Of a stretch of 64,000 nucleotides of DNA, positions 40,524-48,469 are shown piece by piece. The stretch is taken from the NCBI RefSeq assembly GCF_014649855.1, contig NZ_BMTV01000012.1:124001-188000 (forward strand). Direction: 5' to 3'. Numbering within the stretch: position 1 is the first letter of the stretch; each line of letters opens with the position of its first letter. The DNA comes from Streptomyces roseolus (GTDB taxonomy: Bacteria; Actinomycetota; Actinomycetes; Streptomycetales; Streptomycetaceae). A model generated the notes under the pieces. The model saw only the letters and a list, made by a program, of their open reading frames with translations, had not been told where the DNA came from and did not search any database. Both the position numbers and the translations under genes were made by a program.

Positions 40524-40832
40524 TTACTTCTCGATGATCGCGAGCACGTCGCGGGCCGAGAGGACGAGGTACTCGTCGCCGTTGTACTTCACCTCGGTGC
40601 CGCCGTACTTGCTGTAGAGCACGACGTCGCCGACCTTGACGTCGAGCGGCAGGCGCTCGCCGTTCTCGAAGCGGCCCGGGCCCACGGCGAGGACGGCGCC
40701 CTCCTGGGGCTTCTCCTTCGCGGTGTCCGGGATGACCAGGCCGGAGGCCGTGGTCTGCTCGGCGTCGAGCGGCTGGACCACGATGCGGTCCTCAAGCGGC
40801 TTGATGGCAACCTTGGAGCTGGCGGTCGTCAC
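40524..40832 (-). CDS. groES: Co-chaperonin GroES (10 kDa)
   Basis: 102 residues, the usual length, with the mobile loop 'QTTASGLVIPDTAKEKPQEG' and the roof motif 'VGDVVLYSKYGGTEVKYNGD'. It caps GroEL. It is the first gene of the groES-groEL1 operon. The leader before it carries two CIRCE operators. Confidence 0.97.
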   Translation of the reverse strand: MTTASSKVAIKPLEDRIVVQPLDAEQTTASGLVIPDTAKEKPQEGAVLAVGPGRFENGERLPLDVKVGDVVLYSKYGGTEVKYNGDEYLVLSARDVLAIIEK

Positions 40833-40932
40833 GATCCGACCTCCCCCTTCGGAGATCTCGCGGGGTTAACTGTCTGGGGTCGCGACCAGCTGGGATCCGT
40901 CGTCGCGGGTGCCGGACCTGCCCGTCGCTGTC

Positions 40933-40959
40933 CTGGCACTCTCCGGTGGGGAGTGCCAG
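40933..40959. promoter_or_regulatory. CIRCE-like operator, promoter-distal copy
   Basis: CTGGCACTC-N9-GAGTGCCAG, the HrcA-operator architecture with GGCACTC arms. It lies at the expected start point of the groES transcript. Confidence 0.75.
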
Positions 40960-40964
40960 AGCCG

Positions 40965-40994
40965 AGACTATGACCGCGATTAGCACTCGGTCAA
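40965..40994 (-). promoter_or_regulatory. Promoter of groES-groEL1
   Basis: Read leftward: -35 TTGACC (40989-40994), 18 bases, -10 TAGTCT (40965-40970). The -35 lies inside the upstream CIRCE, so HrcA would block polymerase binding. Confidence 0.75.
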
Positions 40995-41006
40995 GCGGAG
41001 TGCCAA
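40980..41006. promoter_or_regulatory. CIRCE operator
   Basis: TTAGCACTC-N9-GAGTGCCAA, one base from the canonical CIRCE (TTAGCACTC-N9-GAGTGCTAA), the target of the heat-shock repressor HrcA. Confidence 0.92.
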
Positions 41007-41112
41007 TTCCTCACTCCGTGGCGGCCCCCGGGAGGTCCCGGCGGAGCCGCGGTCGGGTCTCGATCCGGGAAACGCGCGCGCGGAGTTCCGGGTTCCGTAC
41101 GAGGGTGCGGGG

Positions 41113-41658
41113 ATGGACCCGTCCCGTCCCCCCACCGCCTTCGACGTCGTCCTCGCCGTGGTGCTGCTCGTGGTCGACGCCGCCGCGCTGGGGATGCTCC
41201 TGTTCCTGTCGGCGCTCGCGGCGCTGGGCTCGGGCGCCCCGGAGCACCCCGGGCAGCGGGCCGCGAGCGTCCCGTCGCCCTGGTGGCTCGTGGCGGCGAT
41301 GGCGCTGATCGCCCTGTCCGGCGTGGCACTGTGGCGCGGGGGGTGGTTCTGGGCGGGCGGGACGCAGATCGTCGTGGCGGTCCTGCTCGCCGGCGCCGCC
41401 CTGCTCTCCGTGGCCGAGGACCGGCTGCGCGAGGGCGCCTCCCGGCCCGGGGGGCGCCCCGCGCCCGGGGCGTCAGCGCCGGGGACGGTCCGCGCGGACG
41501 TCCTGCCCGTCCGGGCCGTGGTCCGTGACCCGCTCCACCGCCTTGCGGCCGAGCCGTTCGAGCGGGTCGACGGCGGAGGCGCAGCCGGTGAGGCCGAGGA
41601 GGAGGGCGGCGATCACGAGCGGCCGGAGCCGGTTCGACCCGGGCCCGCTCATACGTAG
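41113..41658 (+). CDS. Small membrane protein (DUF6234-like)
   Basis: 181 residues from ATG 41113. Three hydrophobic segments: 'VVLAVVLLVVDAAALGMLLF', 'WWLVAAMALIALSGVAL' and 'WAGGTQIVVAVLLAGAALL'. The first 115 residues look like a real small membrane protein. The rest (after about residue 120) is charged, Gly/Glu-rich and is encoded antisense to the 59-residue lipoprotein gene, so it may be read-through of an unconstrained tail. No function is known to me. It is divergent from groES and begins 106 bases beyond the CIRCE. Confidence 0.55.
   Translation: MDPSRPPTAFDVVLAVVLLVVDAAALGMLLFLSALAALGSGAPEHPGQRAASVPSPWWLVAAMALIALSGVALWRGGWFWAGGTQIVVAVLLAGAALLSVAEDRLREGASRPGGRPAPGASAPGTVRADVLPVRAVVRDPLHRLAAEPFERVDGGGAAGEAEEEGGDHERPEPVRPGPAHT
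41473..41652 (-). CDS. Small lipoprotein
   Basis: 59 residues: a basic start, the hydrophobic 'PLVIAALLLG' and lipobox LTGC with Cys24, then a short charged mature part with 'LERLGRKAVERVTDHG'. Its ATG overlaps the stop of the upstream polysaccharide deacetylase (ATGA), so the two are translationally coupled. Probably an outer-face anchored partner of the deacetylase. It lies fully antisense to the tail of the rightward membrane-protein frame. Confidence 0.65.
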   Translation of the reverse strand: MSGPGSNRLRPLVIAALLLGLTGCASAVDPLERLGRKAVERVTDHGPDGQDVRADRPRR

Positions 41659-42575
41659 TCCTCCAGCTTGGCGACGGCGTATCCCTTCGAGGTGATCACG
41701 TTCATCACCCGCCGGATCATGTCCGGCATGCTGCCCTTCCAGTCCTCCTCGCCGCGGAAGTGGGTGAGGACGATGTCGCCGGGGTGCAGGTCCCGGTCCC
41801 ACTCGCGCCACTCCATGTGGTCGGAGAAGGCCTCGGAGGCCCAGAGCGGGACGGCCTTGACGCCGCACGCCTTCGCGGCGCGCAGGGTGTCCTCGTTGTA
41901 GTTGCCGTACGGCGGCCGGAAGAGCTCGGGGCGCTCGCCGTACTTCTTCTCGATGACGTCCTGCATCCCGCAGATCTCCCGCTTCTGGCGGGCGTAGGAG
42001 AGGCCGGGCAGGTACTTGTGGTTCAGGGTGTGGTTGTGGAGGGCGACCCCGCGCGGCTGCGACTTCCGCATCTTCGCGAAGTAGCCGTAGTCGTCGCTGA
42101 TCACGTAGTCGCTGAGGAAGGCGCTGTACGGGATGTCGAGGTCGGCCATCATCCGGATGAGTTCGGGGTCCTTCTCGGCACCGTCGTCGATCGTCAGGAA
42201 GACGACCTTCTCCTTGGTGGGGACGGTGGTGAAGACGGGCGGCAGGCCCTCGCCGTCGGTCTCGAAGCCCTTGCGGGTGGTGATCCTCGGCTTGGTCTTC
42301 GGCGGGGCGGGTGCTTCGAGGGGGGCCAGCTTGAGCCCCCACTTCTTCGCGGCGGCGGCCCGTGCCGCCCGCCGCTTCGCCAGGGCCGCCTCCTTCTCCC
42401 GGGCGAGCTGGGCGGCGGTCTTCGCCGGGGCCTGCTGGCCGGCGGCGGGGGCGGGGGCGCCCGCGGCGGCCCGTCCGGGGCCGTCGGCGCCGCCGGAGCA
42501 GGCCGCGGTGGAGGTGAGCGCGGCGACGAGGAGCGCGGCACCCAGGGCACGACGCGAAGGACCCTTTGCCATCAT
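41649..42575 (-). CDS. NodB-type polysaccharide deacetylase lipoprotein (copy 1)
   Basis: 308 residues; signal peptide with lipobox TAAC, Cys26, so anchored outside. Lys/Ala-rich linker to about 100. The NodB domain shows 'VVFLTIDDGAEKDPELIRMM' (metal Asp and base Asp), 'ALHNHTLNHKYL' (two metal His), 'LFRPPYGNYNEDTL' and 'DIVLTHFRGEE'. It would remove acetyl groups from a wall or extracellular glycan. AAGGAAG precedes adjacent ATGs at 42575 and 42572; either can be the start. Overlaps the small lipoprotein. Similar in sequence to the deacetylase at 46220-47062. Confidence 0.9.
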   Translation of the reverse strand: MMAKGPSRRALGAALLVAALTSTAACSGGADGPGRAAAGAPAPAAGQQAPAKTAAQLAREKEAALAKRRAARAAAAKKWGLKLAPLEAPAPPKTKPRITTRKGFETDGEGLPPVFTTVPTKEKVVFLTIDDGAEKDPELIRMMADLDIPYSAFLSDYVISDDYGYFAKMRKSQPRGVALHNHTLNHKYLPGLSYARQKREICGMQDVIEKKYGERPELFRPPYGNYNEDTLRAAKACGVKAVPLWASEAFSDHMEWREWDRDLHPGDIVLTHFRGEEDWKGSMPDMIRRVMNVITSKGYAVAKLEDYV

Positions 42576-42698
42576 TTCTTCCTTTTGTCGTACGACCGGT
42601 ATGGCGCCGCATCCTGTCAGCGCGGCCCGCCCGACCGGCCGCGACACCGCCGTACCGGCCCCACCGTCCCCCGCCCGGCCCACAGGGAGAATGGGACG

Positions 42699-43874
42699 GT
42701 GACCGACCTCGCCGCCTTCACCGCCCTGCTCGCCCCCGAGGGCCAGGCCCTCCTCGCCGCCCTGCGCGACTACGACCCCGCCCAGGAGCTGGCGGTCGCC
42801 TCCCGGCTGCGCCGCGACCACCCCGCCGAGCTGGTCTCGGCCGCCCTCGGGCAGGCCCGGCTGCGGCAGCGCGCGGTGGCGAAGTTCGGCGCCGAGGACG
42901 CGTACCGCATGTACTTCACGCCGAACGGCGTCGAGCAGTCCACCCGCGCGACCGTCGGCGCCTACCGCGCGAACCGGCTCAAGGCCCTCGGCGTCGGCTC
43001 GGTCGCCGACCTCTGCTCCGGCGTCGGCGGCGACGCGCTCGCGCTCGCCCGCGCCGGCATCTCCGTCCTCGCCGTCGACCGCGATCCGCTCACCGCCGAG
43101 GTCGCCCGCGCCAACGCCGCCGCGCTCGGCCTCGACGGCCTGATCGAGGTGCGGTGCGCCGACGTCACCGAGATCGACACGACACCGTACGACGCCGTCT
43201 TCGTCGACCCCGCCCGACGCGGCGGCCGGGGCCGCGTCTTCGACCCGGAGGCCTACTCGCCGCCGCTCTCCTGGGCCGTGGAGGCCGCCCGCGAGGCCCC
43301 GCGCGCCGCCCTGAAGATCGCCCCCGGCATCCCGCACGAGACCGTCCCCGACGAGGCGGAGGCCGAGTGGATCTCGGACGGCGGGGACGTGAAGGAGGCC
43401 GTCCTCTGGTTCGGTACGGAGCCGGGCGCGCGCCGCGCCACCCTGCTGCCCTCCGGCGCAAGCCTCACCGGCCGGGGCCTGCCCGACCCGGCGGTCCGCC
43501 CCGTCGGCCGCTACCTCTACGAGCCCGACGGCGCCGTCATCCGCGCCCACCTGGTCGCCGAGGCCGCCGAGGAGCTGGACGGCGGCCTGATCGACGCGAC
43601 GATCGCCTACGTCACCGCGGACGAGTTGCGCCCCACCCCGTACGCCGCCGCCTACGAGATCACCGACGAGCTGCCCTTCAACCTCAAGAAGCTGAAGGCC
43701 CTGCTGCGCGAGCGCGAGGTCGGCAACCTGACGGTGAAGAAGCGCGGCTCGGCCGTCGAGCCCGAGGAGATCCGCCGCAAGGTGCGGCCCAAGGGCCCGA
43801 ACGCGGCGACGGTCCTGCTCACACGTGTCGCGGGGGCCCCGACGATGCTGATCGGCCGGCCGGCACGAGCCTGA
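42699..43874 (+). CDS. Class I SAM-dependent methyltransferase with THUMP-like C-terminal domain
   Basis: 391 residues. The SAM site is 'VADLCSGVGGDALALARAGISVLAVDRDP' in outline, and 'YDAVFVDPARRGGRGRVFDP' holds a DPARR motif in place of NPPY. The C-terminal 120 residues ('YAAAYEITDELPFNLKKLKA', 'VGNLTVKKRGSAVEPEEIRR') form the THUMP-like domain of this family. Substrate unknown; the family is usually suggested to act on RNA. GTG start at 42699 with GGGAGA upstream. The last 56 bases overlap the convergent membrane protein. Confidence 0.85.
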   Translation: MTDLAAFTALLAPEGQALLAALRDYDPAQELAVASRLRRDHPAELVSAALGQARLRQRAVAKFGAEDAYRMYFTPNGVEQSTRATVGAYRANRLKALGVGSVADLCSGVGGDALALARAGISVLAVDRDPLTAEVARANAAALGLDGLIEVRCADVTEIDTTPYDAVFVDPARRGGRGRVFDPEAYSPPLSWAVEAAREAPRAALKIAPGIPHETVPDEAEAEWISDGGDVKEAVLWFGTEPGARRATLLPSGASLTGRGLPDPAVRPVGRYLYEPDGAVIRAHLVAEAAEELDGGLIDATIAYVTADELRPTPYAAAYEITDELPFNLKKLKALLREREVGNLTVKKRGSAVEPEEIRRKVRPKGPNAATVLLTRVAGAPTMLIGRPARA

Positions 43875-44475
43875 CCGCCGTCCGGTAGTGCCCGACGGCC
43901 TTGAAGAGCCCGATCAGACCGTTGATCCAGAGGATGAGCGCGACGCCCATGCCGTACGCGACCAGGCCGTAGCCGTCCGCCGGGTCGGCCCCGGCGGGCA
44001 CGGCGAAGCCGGTCCACAGCCCCAGACCGCACAGGACGGCGGAGACCGCCATCCAGCAGGCGCTCGCGACGGGCGCCCGCAGCCGCGCGTCCGTCGGCCC
44101 GTGCCGGTCCAGGGCGGCCCAGCCGAGCAGCCGTGCGCGCACCACGCGGTCGCGGCGCACCCCGCGCACCGCGAGCCAGACGCCCGGGACCATCACCCCG
44201 AGGCCGAGGACGGCGACGACCAGCCCGACGAAGAAGGTGATCGGGTCGAGGACCGCCCCCTGGCCGAGGTCGACGAGCAGCACGCCGACCATGCCCCAGC
44301 CGAGCTGGAGCACCAGCACCGCCCCGGCGAACAGCGCGAACCTCCCCCCGCCGAGCAGCCTCCGGGTCAACTCCCCCACCGCCAGCGCCCGGTCCGCGAG
44401 CAGTGCCTCCCGGTCGGGCCAGCTGCGGAGCTCGGCGGGCGGGGGCGGCGGGGGCAGGGGCATGCGCGGGGACAT
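43819..44475 (-). CDS. Membrane protein, last gene of the YciI-ECF42 operon
   Basis: About 218 residues. A Pro-rich N-terminus is followed by a helical segment 'LRSWPDREALLADRALAVGE' and four hydrophobic helices. It begins 10 bases after the ECF42 sigma gene stop, so it is co-transcribed and could be part of the sigma factor's output or control. Three possible starts (GTG 44484, ATG 44475, ATG 44463); 44475 has AGG 9 bases before it. Family not recognised. Confidence 0.6.
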   Translation of the reverse strand: MSPRMPLPPPPPPAELRSWPDREALLADRALAVGELTRRLLGGGRFALFAGAVLVLQLGWGMVGVLLVDLGQGAVLDPITFFVGLVVAVLGLGVMVPGVWLAVRGVRRDRVVRARLLGWAALDRHGPTDARLRAPVASACWMAVSAVLCGLGLWTGFAVPAGADPADGYGLVAYGMGVALILWINGLIGLFKAVGHYRTAVRLVPAGRSASSGPPRHV

Positions 44476-44485
44476 ACGCAGCACC

Positions 44486-45733
44486 CTAGGCCGTCCCTTC
44501 CCCCAACTCCCTTTCGCGTCCCCGCAGCAGCGCCCGCTCCCGCTCGTTCCGGGTCAGTTCCGCCGCCCGCGCGAACTCGGCCCGCGCCTCCGCGACCCGG
44601 CCCAGCCGGGCGAGCAGGTCACCGCGGACGCTGGGCAGCAAGTGGTAGCGGTCCAGGGCGGGTTCGGCGGCGAGCGCGTCGACGATCGGGAGCGCGGCGG
44701 CCGGGCCCTCGGCCATCGAGACGGCCACCGCCCGGTTCAGCTCGACCACCGGCGACGGGGCCAGCTCCATCAGCCGGCCGTACAGTCCGGCGATGGTCGT
44801 CCAGTCGGTCTCCCCGTACGAGGCCGCCCGCGCGTGGCAGGCGGCGATCGCGGCCTGGAGGGCGTACGGGCCGTAGCGGCGTCCGTCTCCGGCACGGGCG
44901 AGGGCGGCGTAGCCGCGCCGGACGAGGAGACGGTTCCAGCGCCGCCGGTCCTGCTCGGCGAGGAGCACCGGACGGCCGTCGGGGCCGGTGCGTGCGGGGA
45001 CGCGGGAGGCCTGGAGTTCGAGGAGCGCGGCGAGGCCGTGGACCTCGCTCTCGCCCGGCATGAGGGCGGCGAGCCCGCGGGCGAGCCGGAGCGCGTCCTC
45101 GCAGAGCCCGGGCCGCAGCAGGTCGTCGCCCGCGGTGGCCGCGTACCCCTCGTTGAAGACGAGGTAGACGACCTCCAGGACGGAGCCGAGCCGGGCGGCC
45201 CGGTCCTCCCCGTACGGCACCTCGAAGGCCACCCCCGCCTTCGCGAGCGCCCGCTTGGCACGGGTGATCCGGGCGGCGACGGTGGCCTCCGGGACGAGGA
45301 AGGCGCGGGCGATCTCGTCCGTCCGCAGCCCGCCGACGAGCCGCAGGGTGAGCGCCGCCCGCGCCTCGGCGGAGAGCACCGGGTGGCAGGTGGTGAAGAC
45401 GAGCCGCAGCACGTCGTCGTCGATGTCCCCGGGGCCGGAGGGCTCGGGGTCGTACGCCTCCCCGGGCAGGCTCCGGCCGACCTCGGCGAGCTTGCGCGCG
45501 TACGTCTCGCGGCGCCGCACGAGGTCGACGGCCCGGTGCTTGGCGGTGGCCGTCAGCCAGGCCCCGGGCCGGTCCGGGACGCCGTCGCGCCGCCACCGCT
45601 CCAGCGCGGCGACGAGGGCGTCCTGGGCGATCTCCTCGGCGATGCCGACGTCCCGGACGATCCGCGTCACCGTGGCGATGATCCGCGCCGACTCCATCCG
45701 GAAGACCGTCTCCAGCGTGCTCTCCACCGTCAC
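44486..45733 (-). CDS. ECF42-group RNA polymerase sigma factor with TPR-like C-terminal extension
   Basis: 415 residues, about twice a normal ECF. Residues 1-180 hold sigma2 ('VRDVGIAEEIAQDALVAALE', 'RPGAWLTATAKHRAVDLVRR') and sigma4 ('LRTDEIARAFLVPEATVAAR'). The remainder is helical with TPR-like repeats, 'EVVYLVFNEGYAATAGDDLL' being the family hallmark. ECF42 factors have no anti-sigma; the C-terminal extension is needed for activity, and they are linked to DGPF/YciI genes, as here (25 bases upstream). A GTG at 45727 is an alternative start with better ribosome-site spacing. Confidence 0.92.
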   Translation of the reverse strand: MTVESTLETVFRMESARIIATVTRIVRDVGIAEEIAQDALVAALERWRRDGVPDRPGAWLTATAKHRAVDLVRRRETYARKLAEVGRSLPGEAYDPEPSGPGDIDDDVLRLVFTTCHPVLSAEARAALTLRLVGGLRTDEIARAFLVPEATVAARITRAKRALAKAGVAFEVPYGEDRAARLGSVLEVVYLVFNEGYAATAGDDLLRPGLCEDALRLARGLAALMPGESEVHGLAALLELQASRVPARTGPDGRPVLLAEQDRRRWNRLLVRRGYAALARAGDGRRYGPYALQAAIAACHARAASYGETDWTTIAGLYGRLMELAPSPVVELNRAVAVSMAEGPAAALPIVDALAAEPALDRYHLLPSVRGDLLARLGRVAEARAEFARAAELTRNERERALLRGRERELGEGTA

Positions 45734-45758
45734 GCCTCATATGACAGCACGGCGCGGG

Positions 45759-46124
45759 TCAGCCCTCCGGCGTCTCCTCGACCTCGCGGACCTCCAGACC
45801 GACCTTCCAGTGCGGCGGGTGGACGGCGAGGAAGCGCTTCCCCCACTCGACGGCCTCCGCCATGTCCTTGCACTGGAGCATCGCGTAGCCGCCGACGACC
45901 TCCTTGGTCTCGGTGAAGGGGCCGTCCGTGAAGGACAGCTTCCCGTCCGACCAGGTGATGCGGGTGGCCTCGGCGGTCGGCTTCAGTCCTGCGGTGTCCA
46001 CCATGGCGCCGGCCTTGGTGATCTCCTCGAAGAGGGCGCCCATCCGCTCCTCGAAGCCGGGGTCGGCGCTCTCCATGTCGATGGTGTTCTCCTCGATGCG
46101 GACGAGGGAGAGGAAGCGGGGCAT
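45759..46124 (-). CDS. YciI/DGPF-domain protein
   Basis: 121 residues. The name-giving DGPF motif is in 'LSFTDGPFTETKEVVGGY', and the rest fits the ferredoxin-like YCII fold ('AMLQCKDMAEAVEWGKRFLA'). DGPF proteins accompany ECF42 sigma factors in many actinobacteria and are probable targets of them; biochemical role unknown. ATG at 46124 with CAGGAG ahead. First gene of a three-gene leftward operon. Confidence 0.9.
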   Translation of the reverse strand: MPRFLSLVRIEENTIDMESADPGFEERMGALFEEITKAGAMVDTAGLKPTAEATRITWSDGKLSFTDGPFTETKEVVGGYAMLQCKDMAEAVEWGKRFLAVHPPHWKVGLEVREVEETPEG

Positions 46125-46219
46125 GGTGACTCCTGGGGGTGCGGGGGCGGGGCCGTTCCCCGCCTTCCACACCTACGTCGAACGGGCCGGGCGCGCATCG
46201 ACACCGCGTCGGACTTTTC

Positions 46220-47062
46220 TCAGACGTAGTCTTCCAGGCGGGCCACCGTGAAGCCCTGCTCCTGGATCTTCCGCAGCATCGTCGCCGTCATCTCGGTCAT
46301 CGTGCGGCCCTTGAGCTCGCCGGGGCCGCGGAAGTGGGCGAGGACGATGTCGCCGGGGTGGAGCTTCCGGTCGCCGCGCTGGTACTGCATGTCCTTGATC
46401 TGCATGGACTCGCGCCAGAGGACGATCGCGTCGACGCCGCAGGTGCCGGCGGCGGCGCGGGTGGCCTCGTTCCAGTTGCCGAACGGCGGGCGGAAGAGGC
46501 GCGGGGCGGTGCCGTACCGCTTCCGCAGCCTCTCCTGCTGTCCGCAGATCTCGCGGCGCTGGGCCTCCGGGGAGAGGGTGCGCAGGTTCGGGTGGGTGAG
46601 GGTGTGGTTGGCGACGCCGTGGCCCTGGGCGACGAGCGGCTCGAAGTAGCCGTAGTCGCCGCTGATCGCCGAGTCGGTGAGGAACATCGTGAAGGGGACG
46701 TCGAGCTCGTCCATCATCCGCACGAACTCGGGGTCCTTCTCGGCCCCGTCGTCGATGGTGAGGAAGACGACCTTGTCGGTGGTCGGGACGTCGCTGATCA
46801 CCGGGACCGGGCCGCCCCGCTTCCGCTGCACCGGCTTGACGGCGGGCGGGGCGGGCGGCGCGGGCAGGGGCTCGATCCCCCACGTGCGGTACGCGGCAGC
46901 CCTGGCCGCCTCCGGGGCGGGCGCCGGTTCCGGGGCGGCGGTCGTCTTCGAGGGCGTCGCCGGGGCGGGGGCGGCCGCCGGGGGCGGGGCCTCGGCCGTG
47001 CAACCCGTCATCAGGAGGGCCACCGCGGTCAGCGCCGCCCACACCGCGATCTGCTTCTTCAC
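46220..47062 (-). CDS. NodB-type polysaccharide deacetylase lipoprotein (copy 2)
   Basis: 280 residues; signal peptide with lipobox LMTGC, Cys21. Pro/Ala linker to about 80. NodB motifs 'VVFLTIDDGAEKDPEFVRMM', 'VANHTLTHPNLR', 'LFRPPFGNWNEAT', 'DIVLAHFRGPGE'. It ends in ARLEDYV, nearly the same as copy 1 (AKLEDYV), and the two share motif wording throughout, so they are paralogues 3.7 kb apart in the same orientation. Extracytoplasmic glycan deacetylation is likely. Confidence 0.9.
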   Translation of the reverse strand: MKKQIAVWAALTAVALLMTGCTAEAPPPAAAPAPATPSKTTAAPEPAPAPEAARAAAYRTWGIEPLPAPPAPPAVKPVQRKRGGPVPVISDVPTTDKVVFLTIDDGAEKDPEFVRMMDELDVPFTMFLTDSAISGDYGYFEPLVAQGHGVANHTLTHPNLRTLSPEAQRREICGQQERLRKRYGTAPRLFRPPFGNWNEATRAAAGTCGVDAIVLWRESMQIKDMQYQRGDRKLHPGDIVLAHFRGPGELKGRTMTEMTATMLRKIQEQGFTVARLEDYV

Positions 47063-47117
47063 GGGCTGTGGGATGCCCGATCCGATCGAAAGGTTGCCCG
47101 ATCGCCGAACTATTCGC

Positions 47118-47372
47118 CTATTCGACCGATTCGAAACGCCAGCGGTGCACCGGACGGGTGATCAGTTCCGCGTCCGGCTCCGGCAGCTCGGGCAGCTCGG
47201 CGTCAAGGGCGTCCGCCTCCCACCAGGTGAGGACGAGGACCCGGTCCTGGGGGGCGCGGAGGACCTCCCGGCGGAGCGGCTCGCGCGCCAGGACCCGGGC
47301 CCGCGCCCACTCCAGGAGCTCGGCGCCGCGGCCCTGCACGGCCCGGGCCTCCCACATCAGGGCGACCCTCAC
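47118..47372 (-). CDS. Short protein coupled to tsaD
   Basis: 84 residues, Arg/Glu-rich with 'VLVLTWWEADALDAELPELP' and 'VHRWRFESVE'. The GTG start overlaps the tsaD stop (GTGA), so it is translated from the same mRNA. The pattern suggests a small ferredoxin-like alpha/beta protein, but no known family is recognised. Good third-position G/C bias supports a real gene. Confidence 0.6.
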   Translation of the reverse strand: MRVALMWEARAVQGRGAELLEWARARVLAREPLRREVLRAPQDRVLVLTWWEADALDAELPELPEPDAELITRPVHRWRFESVE

Positions 47373-48469
47373 GAGTACAGGTTCTCCTTGCTGATCTCGT
47401 GCACGTGGTCGTGGTCATGGGCGTGGGCGGGGACGTGCGGGTCGGTCACCGGGAGGGACGAGTCCGCCGAGAGCTCCAGGCCGGAGGCGGCCCTGCCCCG
47501 GGCGACCATCTCGGCGCCGAGCGCGGCGACCATCGCGCCGTTGTCGGTGCACAGGCCCGGCCGGGGCACCCGGAGCCGGATCCCGGCCCGCTCGCAGCGC
47601 TCCTCGGCCAGCGCCCGGAGCCGCGAGTTCGCGGCGACGCCGCCGCCGATCATCAGGTGGTCGACGCCCTCGTCCTTGCAGGCCCGGACGGCCTTGCGGG
47701 TGAGGACGTCGACGACGGCCTCCTGGAAGGAGGCGGCCACGTCCCGCACCGGCACCTCCTCGCCGGCCGCCCGCTTCGCCTCGATCCAGCGGGCCACGGC
47801 GGTCTTGAGTCCGGAGAAGGAGAAGTCGTACGCCGGGTCCTTGGCGCCGCTCAGGCCGCGCGGGAAGGCGATGGCGGCCGGGTCGCCCTCCCTGGCGAGC
47901 CGGTCGATGACCGGGCCGCCGGGGAAGCCCAGGTCGAGGACGCGGGCGATCTTGTCGAAGGCCTCGCCGGCCGCGTCGTCGATCGTCGCGCCCAGCGGCC
48001 GCACGTCGGAGGTGATGTCGGTGGAGAGCAGCAGCGAGGAGTGCCCGCCGGAGACGAGCAGCGCCATCGTCGGCTCGGGCAGCCTGCCGTGCTCCAGCTG
48101 GTCGACGCAGATGTGCGAGGCCAGGTGGTTGACGCCGTACAGCGGCTTGCCCAGCGCGTAGGCGTACGCCTTGGCGGCGGAGACGCCGACGAGCAGGGCG
48201 CCCGCGAGGCCGGGGCCCGCGGTGACCGCGATGCCGTCGAGGTCCTTGGCGGAGACGCCGGCGGTCTTCAGGGCCCGCTCGATCGTCGGGACCATCGCCT
48301 CCAGGTGGGCCCGGGAGGCGATCTCGGGCACGACGCCGCCGAAGCGGGCGTGGGTGTCGACGCTGGAGGCCACGGCGTCGGCGAGCAGGGTGGTGCCGTG
48401 CACGATGCCGACGCCGGTCTCGTCGCAGGAGGTCTCGATGCCGAGCACGAGGGGTTCGTCAGCAGCCAT
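47369..48469 (-). CDS. tsaD: tRNA N6-threonylcarbamoyladenosine transferase TsaD
   Basis: Catalytic subunit that puts the threonylcarbamoyl group on A37 of ANN-decoding tRNAs, with TsaB and TsaE. 366 residues. ASKHA motifs 'LGIETSCDETGVGIV', metal-binding H115 and H119 in 'VNHLASH', 'LLVSGGHSSLLL', 'FSFSGLKTAV', 'GGGVAANSRLR'. The final 30 residues are an unusual histidine-rich tail (HAHDHDHVH) beyond the family domain. The ATG overlaps the rimI stop by one base, so the order tsaB-rimI-tsaD is one coupled operon. Confidence 0.95.
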   Translation of the reverse strand: MAADEPLVLGIETSCDETGVGIVHGTTLLADAVASSVDTHARFGGVVPEIASRAHLEAMVPTIERALKTAGVSAKDLDGIAVTAGPGLAGALLVGVSAAKAYAYALGKPLYGVNHLASHICVDQLEHGRLPEPTMALLVSGGHSSLLLSTDITSDVRPLGATIDDAAGEAFDKIARVLDLGFPGGPVIDRLAREGDPAAIAFPRGLSGAKDPAYDFSFSGLKTAVARWIEAKRAAGEEVPVRDVAASFQEAVVDVLTRKAVRACKDEGVDHLMIGGGVAANSRLRALAEERCERAGIRLRVPRPGLCTDNGAMVAALGAEMVARGRAASGLELSADSSLPVTDPHVPAHAHDHDHVHEISKENLYS

